Below are positions 6,148-11,901 of a stretch of 11,901 nt of DNA, piece by piece (position 1 is the stretch's first letter; each line of letters starts with the position of its first letter). The notes under the pieces were generated by a model. It did not search any database. It was not told where the DNA came from and was given only the letters and a program-made list of their open reading frames with translations. The stretch lies in NCBI GenBank assembly GCA_031257135.1, contig JAIRPH010000034.1:1-11901 (forward strand), written 5' to 3'. This DNA is from Spirochaetaceae bacterium (GTDB taxonomy: Bacteria; Spirochaetota; Spirochaetia; Treponematales; Breznakiellaceae). The position numbers and the translations under genes were made by a program.

Positions 6148-6177
6148 TTGCCGAAAGCGGTCTTAAAAGAACATTAT
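6148..6177 (+). promoter_or_regulatory. Weak candidate promoter for the osmoprotectant transporter
   Basis: TTGCCG (6148-6153) and CATTAT (6172-6177) at 18-base spacing are the best match in the divergent gap, each only about four of six. The gap also holds long A and T tracts (6111-6136) that could act as an UP element for both directions. The ATG at 6187 follows within 10 bases without a Shine-Dalgarno site. Confidence 0.25.
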
Positions 6178-6186
6178 TACTATACC

Positions 6187-7314
6187 ATGATAGCGTTTAA
6201 GCGTGTGGTAAAAAAATACAAGCATCAGGAAATAATCAAAGACGTATCCTTCGGCATTGCCGAAAACGAGTTTACGGTTTTGATAGGTCCTTCCGGGTGC
6301 GGTAAAACCACGATACTCAAAATGATTAACCGGCTTTTACAGCCTACCTCGGGCAGTATTTATATCAAAGGCGAAGATATTAAAACAAAAAATGTGTTTC
6401 AGCTTCGCCGCAATATCGGATACGTCATCCAATCGGTTGGACTTTTTCCTCATTTGACTATCAGGGAAAACATTGAAATTGTTCCTTCTTTAGGAAAAAT
6501 CGTAGGAAAAAACAGAAAGAAAGAATATCTGGAAAGAAGCGCGGCTCTTATGGACATGGTAGGGTTACAGCCGGATATCTTTCTTGACCGCTATCCGGTT
6601 CAGCTTTCGGGCGGGCAACAGCAGAGGGTCGGCGTAGCCAGAGCCTTCGCCTGCGATCCGGAGATTGTCTTGATGGACGAACCGTTTTCCGCTTTAGACC
6701 CGATCTCGAGGGAACAGCTTCAGGAAGAGGTGGTACAGCTTCAAAGCAAGCTCAAAAAAACGGTCGTCTTCGTAACGCACGATATGGACGAAGCTATAAA
6801 ATTAGCGAACAAAATCTGCATCATTAATAAAGGCGTAATTCTGCAATACGATAGTCCGGAAACGATTTTAAAAAATCCGGTCGATGATTTTGTGGCGAAA
6901 TTCGTGGGAAAACACCGGATTTGGACAACTCCTGAACTTATCCGGGCGGAAGATATTATGCTTAGTACGCCTATTGCGGCTCGGAAAGACCGTTCTCTTC
7001 TGCGCTGTATGGAAACCATGCGCTCCCGCAGTGTAGACAGTATTCTGATCGTTGACGCTGAAGGACGGCTTGAAGGAGTGGTATATGCGGAAGATATTGA
7101 AGACGCGCCGGATTACCGGATTCCCGCGGGACAGATGATGCAAGAAAACAAATATGTAGCCGGAGTACAAGATTCGATCTTAGATATTCTCCGGCACATG
7201 AAACAGAAAAAAACTTCCGCGGCGCCGGTAATCGATAACGCCGGAAAATTGGCGGGTATTATTACCAAAAGCAGTTTGGTAACGACTCTAAGCCGCAGAT
7301 ACTTTGAGCAATAA
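6187..7314 (+). CDS. opuCA: Glycine betaine/carnitine/choline (osmoprotectant) ABC transporter, ATP-binding protein with CBS domains
   Basis: ATPase driving import of quaternary-amine osmoprotectants, on the cytoplasmic face. 375 residues from the ATG at 6187, which gives the family N-terminus MIAFKRVVKKY. A TTG at 6148 would add 13 unmatched residues and is rejected. Walker A GPSGCGKT is at 34-41, the Q-loop region YVIQSVGLFPH at 79-89, signature LSGGQQQR at 140-147, Walker B VLMDEP at 161-166 and the switch His at 198. The C-terminal third is a tandem CBS pair (about 257-306 and 317-365), in OpuA/OpuC ATPases the ionic-strength or nucleotide sensor. The permease-binding fusion gene follows after 11 bases. 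OpuB, OpuC and ProV names cannot be separated from sequence alone. Confidence 0.92.
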   Translation: MIAFKRVVKKYKHQEIIKDVSFGIAENEFTVLIGPSGCGKTTILKMINRLLQPTSGSIYIKGEDIKTKNVFQLRRNIGYVIQSVGLFPHLTIRENIEIVPSLGKIVGKNRKKEYLERSAALMDMVGLQPDIFLDRYPVQLSGGQQQRVGVARAFACDPEIVLMDEPFSALDPISREQLQEEVVQLQSKLKKTVVFVTHDMDEAIKLANKICIINKGVILQYDSPETILKNPVDDFVAKFVGKHRIWTTPELIRAEDIMLSTPIAARKDRSLLRCMETMRSRSVDSILIVDAEGRLEGVVYAEDIEDAPDYRIPAGQMMQENKYVAGVQDSILDILRHMKQKKTSAAPVIDNAGKLAGIITKSSLVTTLSRRYFEQ

Positions 7315-7325
7315 GGAGGCTCCCT

Positions 7326-8906
7326 ATGTTTCTTGTACAGTATATGCGGCAAAACGGAGAGGAAATCATCCGGTATTTTATAGAACATTGCCGTCTTACG
7401 GTGCTTGCCGTGTTCTTAGCGGCGCTTATCGGTGCGCCGTTGGGCATTGCCGTCAGCTACCTGAAAAAGCTCCGTCCGCCGGTACTCGGGGGAGCCAATG
7501 TCGTGCAGACGATTCCCAGCCTTGCGCTTCTCGGGTTTCTCATTCCGTTTTTGGGCATAGGTTCTCGTCCGGCCGTATTTATGGTGGTGGTATATTCTCT
7601 GCTTCCTATTATTAAAAACACCGCCGCCGGATTAAACGGCATCCCTAACGATCTGGTTGAAGCCGCGACCGGCATCGGAATGACTCCCCGGCAGATACTG
7701 TTTAAAGTAAAACTGCCTTTAGCTATGCCGGTTATTATGGCGGGGGTAAGAATCTCTGCGGTTACCGCGGTAGGATTAGTAACTATTGCGGCGTTCATCG
7801 GCGCAGGCGGACTTGGGTATCTTGTGTATTCCGGGATTCGCACGGTCAACAACGCGCAAATACTCTCCGGCGCGATTCCGGCGTGCCTTTTGGGGCTGGC
7901 TATTGATTTCCTGACCGCAAGAATCGAACGCTCCGTATCTCCTATATCCCTCCGTTCTGATATACAATCCCTAGACCGAGAACATATTAAGCGGATTCGG
8001 ATAGAACGCCGTCTTACGCTGGGCTTTAGCGCGCTGGTTCTCGCCGTCTTTATGGGAACCATGGTATTTTCAAGAATAAGCCCGAAGGAAAATACGATTA
8101 TCATCGGCGCAAAAGATTATACCGAACAGAATTTGATGAGCGAGTTATACGCCCAGCTCATCGAAGCGAAAACCGATTTAACGGTAGTCCGCCAATTCGA
8201 TCTTGGAGGCACTCAGATTATCTTCGGCGCGCTTAAAAAAGACGCAGTAAATATGTACGTTGAATATTTAGGCACCGCGTACAACAGTATTCTTCAACAG
8301 TCGGAATATCTTACGACGCCTGAAATATATGCGTTAGTTAAGAGGGAACTAGCCGAAAAACACGGGCTTATCATGTTTCCCGCTTTAGGCTTTAACAACA
8401 CGTACGCCATGGCGGTCAGACCGGATACGGCTGAAAAATATAATCTCAAAACTATTTCAGATTTAGCAAAAGTCAGCGGTCAATTAGTTATATCTCCTAC
8501 CCTTGAATTTGTGAACCGCTTTGACGGGCTTCAGGGGCTTCAGCGGCGTTATAATATGCGGTTTAAAGATATAATCCCGCTGGACGGGGTTCCCCGGTAT
8601 ACCGCGCTGGTGAATTATCAGAGCGACGTTATCGATGCGTTCTCAACTGACGGTTTGCTCCAAGAATTCGGACTGGTCGTGCTTGAAGACGATTTGCGGC
8701 ATTTTCCGCCCTATGACGCAATTCCATTGGTAAAGCCCGAACTGCTGGAAAAGTTTCCCGAACTGCCGCCGGTTCTCGAACTTCTTGCCGGACAAATCGA
8801 TGAAGAGGCTATGCGGGCAATGAATTATCAGATAGACGTTCTGAAAAAGAAACCCGAAACAGTAGCCGAAGCGTTTCTCCTAAGCCGGGGATTCCTTGTG
8901 AAATAA
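7326..8906 (+). CDS. Osmoprotectant ABC transporter permease fused to substrate-binding domain
   Basis: A 526-residue fusion that supplies both the membrane channel and the ligand receptor of the importer. Residues 15-200 are the permease, with about five hydrophobic spans and the EAA coupling loop (EAATGIGMTPRQILFKVKLP, 112-131) that contacts the ATPase. Residues 231-249 form a further membrane helix, which places the following domain outside. Residues 256-526 are a ProX/OpuBC-type binding domain beginning IIIGAKDYTEQ. Such fusions are known in this family and remove the need for a separate lipoprotein. The ATG is secure: AAGGAGG 6 bases upstream. It ends one base before the convergent yjjW stop. 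The exact ligand (betaine, choline, carnitine or proline) cannot be told here. Confidence 0.92.
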   Translation: MFLVQYMRQNGEEIIRYFIEHCRLTVLAVFLAALIGAPLGIAVSYLKKLRPPVLGGANVVQTIPSLALLGFLIPFLGIGSRPAVFMVVVYSLLPIIKNTAAGLNGIPNDLVEAATGIGMTPRQILFKVKLPLAMPVIMAGVRISAVTAVGLVTIAAFIGAGGLGYLVYSGIRTVNNAQILSGAIPACLLGLAIDFLTARIERSVSPISLRSDIQSLDREHIKRIRIERRLTLGFSALVLAVFMGTMVFSRISPKENTIIIGAKDYTEQNLMSELYAQLIEAKTDLTVVRQFDLGGTQIIFGALKKDAVNMYVEYLGTAYNSILQQSEYLTTPEIYALVKRELAEKHGLIMFPALGFNNTYAMAVRPDTAEKYNLKTISDLAKVSGQLVISPTLEFVNRFDGLQGLQRRYNMRFKDIIPLDGVPRYTALVNYQSDVIDAFSTDGLLQEFGLVVLEDDLRHFPPYDAIPLVKPELLEKFPELPPVLELLAGQIDEEAMRAMNYQIDVLKKKPETVAEAFLLSRGFLVK

Positions 8907-8907
8907 A

Positions 8908-9756
8908 CTAAACCGCAATCGCGCTGACGCCCCGGCGGGCGCAGGAATCCGCTAGACGCTCCATGAGCGCGTCTTCAGGCGTATGCAGGACTGCCGCGGC
9001 TTCAGGTCTAACCCCCGCGGGACGATAGCGGATCAGCTTATACCGCACCGCCGGATCGGTATCGGCAATCAGTCGGCACACCTGATCGACTAAAGCTGTT
9101 GCGTCAAAAAGCCCCGGACTTACCACGGTACGAACCTCGTAGAGTTTCCCGGATCGGGCAAGCGTTTCAAGAACAGAAAAAATATCATACCCGCTCCGGC
9201 GGATAACCCGTTCCGCCTCAGCGGGAAAGGATTTCACGTCCAGCATGATCCCGTCAGTTATTTCAAGAAGTTCAGGATCGGCGGAAAAATCATAACTGCC
9301 GTTAGTATCAAGAAAAAAAGTTTTGCCCCGCTCATGCGCGAGCGAACCGAAGGACTTCAAAAAATCAGGATATAAGGTACATTCGCCTCCGGATACCGTA
9401 ACTCCCCGGATAAACGGCAGAGACGGCTCAATCTCAGCCATCGCCTCTGCCGCGCTCAACAACCGAACCCGCGGACTGGAAGTATGCGGACAAATTGTAA
9501 GACAGGCATCGCAGAACGCGCAACGATCAGACCGCCACCGTACTTCGCCGCGCTCAAGGGATAACGCCCCGGCGGGACAAACCTCAACGCAGATTCCGCA
9601 GGAAGAACAGAGATTCTGCGTCTCAGGGTTGTGGCAGTACACGCAGTTGAAATTACAGCCCTGCACAAAAACTACCGCCCGATTCCCCGGGCCATCGACA
9701 ATGCTGGAACGAAGAATCCGGTTGACCGGCGCGGCGGGTTTCACTGACGCTGGCAT
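8908..9756 (-). CDS. yjjW: YjjW family glycyl radical enzyme activase (radical SAM)
   Basis: Activating enzyme expected to use S-adenosylmethionine to abstract a hydrogen from the glycine of its partner YjjI. The 282 residues show the radical-SAM cluster motif CNFNCVYC (Cys34, 38, 41), then two inserted ferredoxin-type [4Fe-4S] motifs CxxCxxCxxxC (Cys50-60 and Cys79-89) as in glycyl-radical activases, then VSGGEC (121-126), the SAM-binding GGE motif, and a later LDVKSF strand. The start is uncertain: the ATG at 9756 has no good Shine-Dalgarno, and a GTG at 9744 is the alternative. It lies 18 bases after yjjI, in the same frame, and is probably translated by coupling or re-initiation. No terminator separates it from the convergent transporter gene. 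Confidence 0.92.
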   Translation of the reverse strand: MPASVKPAAPVNRILRSSIVDGPGNRAVVFVQGCNFNCVYCHNPETQNLCSSCGICVEVCPAGALSLERGEVRWRSDRCAFCDACLTICPHTSSPRVRLLSAAEAMAEIEPSLPFIRGVTVSGGECTLYPDFLKSFGSLAHERGKTFFLDTNGSYDFSADPELLEITDGIMLDVKSFPAEAERVIRRSGYDIFSVLETLARSGKLYEVRTVVSPGLFDATALVDQVCRLIADTDPAVRYKLIRYRPAGVRPEAAAVLHTPEDALMERLADSCARRGVSAIAV

Positions 9757-9771
9757 TTTATTGACGCTGGC
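9745..9771. repeat. Short tandem duplication at the yjjI-yjjW junction
   Basis: The 10-mer TGACGCTGGC occurs at 9745-9754 and again at 9762-9771, a 17-base period, with partly matching flanks. One copy spans the yjjW ATG and the other lies between the yjjI stop and that ATG. On the minus strand ACGCC in the upstream copy corresponds to ATGCC in the other. Confidence 0.7.
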
Positions 9772-9774
9772 GTC

Positions 9775-11304
9775 TCACCGGCGTTTCCGTTCCAGAATTC
9801 GGGCGTTTCGCGCCGCCCCAAGTCCGAGGGCGGTAGTGTTCTGCAATACTCGGCTTCCTCCGGCGAGTTTGTCCATTTCAGATCGTTTTACCAAATAACC
9901 GGTAACGCGGATTACGTCGGAATCAGCGGCGTATATTGAGAAATACCGTCCTCCTGCGGAAAAGCCTCCGTTCACCATATCCAAAAGATAAGCGGGATTT
10001 TGCCGCGCTGTGGATTCGACGGTAAAAACTTCTCCGACGCCGGAAGGAAAGAACCGGTGAAACAGCCCGCAATGCTTCAGGTGATCGCTTAGTTCTTCCG
10101 GCTCTTCGCCGATAGGAATTCTGACTGCCGGAGTTTCGCCGATGTCGGAATCGATGCCGACTTGACCGTGAAGCAGGAAACGCCCGCCGGTAGCGGCGCA
10201 ATAGGGGTTGCGATGAGCCGCCGCGAGCGCGTCCAGCCGGTTCATAATACGCACTCCCAGCGCGTCCGCAGAATCGCTGTGTCCGAACCGATCCGGTTTG
10301 CCCTCTTTTTCCAGCAGGGTATTCACACATTCCGCAAGTCCTACAAGCCCGAACATAGCCGTAAACCGGTCTCGGCGAATAAAGCCCTCTTGAGCGAGAA
10401 AATTCGTTTCAAAGAAACCGGATTGTTCCGTCATAAACTGAATTCGGGCGTCCATATAGGTCATCATGGTTTCCGCGGCTTCTTCCAACGCAGACCAAAA
10501 CGCATCGAGCCGCGGTACGGTTACGGCAAGATGACCGAGCCGCAGTCGGCACAACGTGTACGAACCGCCTCCAACGAGAAGTCCGTTGTAACAGCTTGCG
10601 ATGGCGTAATCCCTTCCCAAGTCTTTGAGAAACATCTGATGATTGGCGAAACTCGGCTTGGCGCAGACCAACGCTGTTTCCGCGGCCAAGAGCGCGTATT
10701 CTTCAGGCGTCGCGTCAGGATCATAGAGAAACGAGAGATTCGGCACGCTTTTCGGCTCTTCCCGCTCGCATTCGAGGATAAGCCGTCCGGCCGCGGTATC
10801 TTCCGGTCCGATGTCAGCGTGACAGAAAGAATCTGTAATCGTCCGGTCAACGAGGCGCAGAAAAAGCCCGATTTTTTTCTTAGCCTGCTTTCGTTCTTCT
10901 TTGAGAACGAACGGTTCAAAGAGGCGATCCAAAAAACCGATGAATACCGGAAAATTGGTCACCGACGGAACATGGCGGATAAAAATCGACAGCGTATTGA
11001 GGGCTTCGTCCAAGTCCGCGGGCGGAGGCAGGTCGAGAAACCGGCATCCTTCCCGAAACAATTTGGCGTAATCCGGTACGATATACCGGGGACGAGGCGG
11101 GCAGTTGGATTCCGCAAGATCGCAGATTACCCCCGCCGCTTTGAGTCTCGGGTACGCTGAAGGCGTTTCGATTACGTCAACAAGCGATTCCGCAAGCCGT
11201 TCAAGTCCGGTAACTTTCTGCTCGTGAGTGAGCAGTCCGTTGCAGACCGTTTCCAGTATTGCCTGCCGGGTTTCTTCCACCCGTTCCATAGGTATCGGTT
11301 TCAT
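9775..11304 (-). CDS. yjjI: YjjI family glycyl radical enzyme (reaction unknown)
   Basis: An oxygen-sensitive radical enzyme of the YjjI (DUF3029) family, whose substrate is unknown. The 509 residues match the E. coli protein's length. The C-terminal RVTGY motif puts the radical on Gly469, 40 residues from the end, as in pyruvate formate-lyase relatives. The likely thiyl-radical residue is Cys238 in ASCYNGLLVGGGSYTLCR; this assignment is inference. Three further cysteines cluster near the N-terminus (61, 68, 87). The YjjW activase follows directly. The start is less certain: the ATG at 11304 has a -10 hexamer 6 bases upstream and no Shine-Dalgarno, so the transcript may be leaderless; an in-frame ATG at 11289 is the alternative. 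It is not a pyruvate formate-lyase or diol dehydratase, which are far longer. Confidence 0.92.
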   Translation of the reverse strand: MKPIPMERVEETRQAILETVCNGLLTHEQKVTGLERLAESLVDVIETPSAYPRLKAAGVICDLAESNCPPRPRYIVPDYAKLFREGCRFLDLPPPADLDEALNTLSIFIRHVPSVTNFPVFIGFLDRLFEPFVLKEERKQAKKKIGLFLRLVDRTITDSFCHADIGPEDTAAGRLILECEREEPKSVPNLSFLYDPDATPEEYALLAAETALVCAKPSFANHQMFLKDLGRDYAIASCYNGLLVGGGSYTLCRLRLGHLAVTVPRLDAFWSALEEAAETMMTYMDARIQFMTEQSGFFETNFLAQEGFIRRDRFTAMFGLVGLAECVNTLLEKEGKPDRFGHSDSADALGVRIMNRLDALAAAHRNPYCAATGGRFLLHGQVGIDSDIGETPAVRIPIGEEPEELSDHLKHCGLFHRFFPSGVGEVFTVESTARQNPAYLLDMVNGGFSAGGRYFSIYAADSDVIRVTGYLVKRSEMDKLAGGSRVLQNTTALGLGAARNARILERKRR

Positions 11305-11310
11305 ATCTTG

Positions 11311-11338
11311 AATATACTATTTTAAAAAGGTAAAGCAA
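11311..11338 (-). promoter_or_regulatory. Candidate yjjI promoter giving a leaderless transcript
   Basis: Minus-strand TTGCTT (11333-11338), a 16-base spacer and TATATT (11311-11316, five of six) end 6 bases before the ATG at 11304. The -35 hexamer is the same as that of the tRNA-Gly promoter. Confidence 0.55.
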
Positions 11339-11352
11339 AACCTAAAGGTTTT
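11337..11352. promoter_or_regulatory. 16-bp dyad touching the yjjI -35 box
   Basis: AAAACC and GGTTTT flank TAAA in a perfect 6-bp-arm dyad that overlaps the -35 box by two bases. It could be an operator for yjjI-yjjW, or a small hairpin at the left border of the transposon remnant. No known regulator site matches it. Confidence 0.35.
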
Positions 11353-11371
11353 TATCAAGACCGCCGTAAAA

Positions 11372-11399
11372 CCCCCGCCTTTTTTTCTAATGCGTGGGG
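11372..11399 (+). repeat. Left-end imperfect palindrome of the IS element
   Basis: CCCCCGC (11372-11378) pairs with GCGTGGGG (11392-11399) with one bulged T and a 13-base loop. Subterminal hairpins of this kind are what TnpA recognises in the IS200/IS605 family. Confidence 0.65.
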
Positions 11400-11477
11400 A
11401 TATAAGGCGGCAAAGCAGGATACAATTTGTTGCAAGGACTGCTTGCTCTTTACGCAAAGATAGGTTAGTATAAATCT

Positions 11478-11766
11478 ATGAATATCCAGAGGGCTTTCAA
11501 GGTAAGACTCTATCCAACCGCCGACCAGCAGGTATTGCTCAATAAAACCCTCGGCTCTTGCCGCTTCCTCTATAATAAAATGCTGGCGGAACGGATTAAA
11601 ACCTATGAAACGCTCAAAGGCAACCGTGAAGCCCTCTACACCCATAAGTATAAAACCGAGAAGGAATACAGGGGGAACAGGATTACACGGAAGTTCCCGC
11701 AAAAGAAGCAGAAATCTTGAGGAGCAAGCCTCGAAAGAGACCCAAGCCTCAAGCCCCCGCCTTTAG
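11478..11766 (+). pseudogene. tnpB: tnpB remnant: N- and C-terminal ends joined by a large deletion
   Basis: TnpB is the RNA-guided nuclease of IS200/IS605 elements, normally about 370-400 residues. Codons from the ATG at 11478 give its N-terminal helix-turn-helix region, RAFKVRLYPTADQQVLLNKT then GSCRFLYNKMLAERIKTYE. Around 11670 the sequence jumps to the extreme C-terminus, which lies in another frame: GTGLHGSSRKRSRN then LEEQASKETQASSPRL, ending at the TAG (11764-11766) in the right-end hairpin loop, a usual place for this stop. The first frame instead runs on to a TGA at 11718-11720, giving an 80-residue peptide. All RuvC-like catalytic residues and the zinc finger are gone, so no nuclease can be made. 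Confidence 0.85.
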
Positions 11767-11773
11767 GCGGGGG
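11754..11773 (+). repeat. Right-end palindrome of the IS element
   Basis: A perfect 8-bp stem CCCCCGCC/GGCGGGGG (11754-11761, 11766-11773) with loop TTTA, followed by GTTGTTGAC. This is the typical IS200/IS605 right end and, in intact elements, the 3' part of the guide (omega/re) RNA scaffold. Confidence 0.85.
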
Positions 11774-11822
11774 GTTGTTGACGAAAGATACCGATTCTTT
11801 GTCTTCTAATAAAGGACTCCCG

Positions 11823-11901
11823 CTACTTTAAAAAATCTTTAAACGTTTCGGTCATGCTTTCTAAGGTTGCGTTTTTTGCGGCGCAGATTTCCATGCCGTA
11901 C
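11823..11901 (-). CDS. C-terminal end of a gene entering from the right edge
   Basis: A minus-strand frame is open from the window edge to a TAG at 11823-11825 and gives the last 25 residues, YGMEICAAKNATLES then MTETFKDFLK. The composition is protein-like and amphipathic helical, but too short to name. It would be the gene upstream of yjjI, separated from it by the transposon remnant. No clear terminator follows its stop. Confidence 0.5.
   Translation of the reverse strand, partial: YGMEICAAKNATLESMTETFKDFLK

Larger units (their letters stand above)
11360..11780 (+). mobile_element. Internally deleted IS200/IS605-type element (non-autonomous)
   Basis: About 420 bases keep the left end with its imperfect palindrome (11372-11399), the start of tnpB, the very end of tnpB and the right-end palindrome (11754-11773). 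No tnpA is present and most of tnpB is missing, so it can move only if a related transposase acts in trans. The CCCCCGCCTTT string occurs at both ends (11372-11382, 11754-11764). Exact borders cannot be fixed because this family makes no target duplication; the given limits are approximate. It sits just upstream of the yjjI promoter. Confidence 0.8.

Noticed and set aside
2471..6164. Ten-base string AAGCGGTCTT at 2471-2480 and 6155-6164
   Set aside because: Many 10-base repeats are expected by chance in about 12 kb; no further similarity around them.
10162..11160. A 332-codon open frame on the plus strand
   Set aside because: It lies wholly opposite yjjI, has no Shine-Dalgarno and an Arg-rich, low-quality translation; a shadow of a GC-rich coding strand.
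11351..11360. TTGAT half-site (minus strand) upstream of yjjI as an FNR-type box
   Set aside because: The second half-site at the required spacing is missing.
1..11901. CRISPR array or long direct repeats
   Set aside because: No regularly spaced repeat was found on reading; the only repeats are the transposon ends and the short yjjI-yjjW duplication.

Overview
The window reads as chromosomal DNA of an anaerobic, moderate-G+C bacterium, most likely a spirochaete of the Treponema lineage. That is an inference from gene content: an rplM-rpsI-recX ribosomal cluster as I remember it from treponemes, a ferredoxin-linked 2-oxoacid oxidoreductase (IorAB), and an oxygen-sensitive glycyl radical enzyme with its activase. 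No single marker settles the genus. Almost everything is on the minus strand; only the osmoprotectant transporter and a transposon remnant are on the plus strand.

Region by region, left to right. 1-1360 is a small accessory block: an open-frame fragment running off the left edge, a strong intrinsic terminator, and two unrecognised genes (323-676, 756-1295) driven by a near-consensus promoter (1329-1357). 1431-1997 is iorB. 1998-2322 has no convincing gene; 2323-2393 is tRNA-Gly(CCC) with its own promoter. 2497-4244 is a tight operon read in the order rplM, rpsI, recX, acyP, from a promoter with a perfect -35 box. 4419-6044 is iorA, so the two IorAB subunits are separated by about 2.4 kb, and this IorA ends before the ferredoxin-like C-terminal domain usual in the family. 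6187-8906 (plus strand) is a two-gene glycine betaine/choline/proline ABC importer: an ATPase with CBS domains, and a permease fused to its substrate-binding domain. It meets, one base away, the convergent yjjI-yjjW pair (9775-11304 and 8908-9756), a glycyl radical enzyme of unknown reaction and its radical-SAM activase. 11360-11780 is a deleted IS200/IS605-type element that keeps both palindromic ends and only the first and last parts of tnpB. 11823-11901 is the tail of a gene entering from the right.

How the parts work together: iorA and iorB should make an arylpyruvate:ferredoxin oxidoreductase for aromatic amino acid breakdown. The rplM operon is housekeeping. The ABC importer handles osmotic stress. 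YjjW should put the radical on Gly469 of YjjI, and the substrate is unknown. This pair is the best candidate for an undescribed activity.

A cross-cutting pattern is that iorA and yjjI (and possibly opuCA) have a -10-like hexamer 5-9 bases before the ATG and no Shine-Dalgarno, so they look leaderless. Several other genes here (323-676, iorB, rpsI, rplM, the permease fusion) have clear Shine-Dalgarno sites at 5-6 base spacing.
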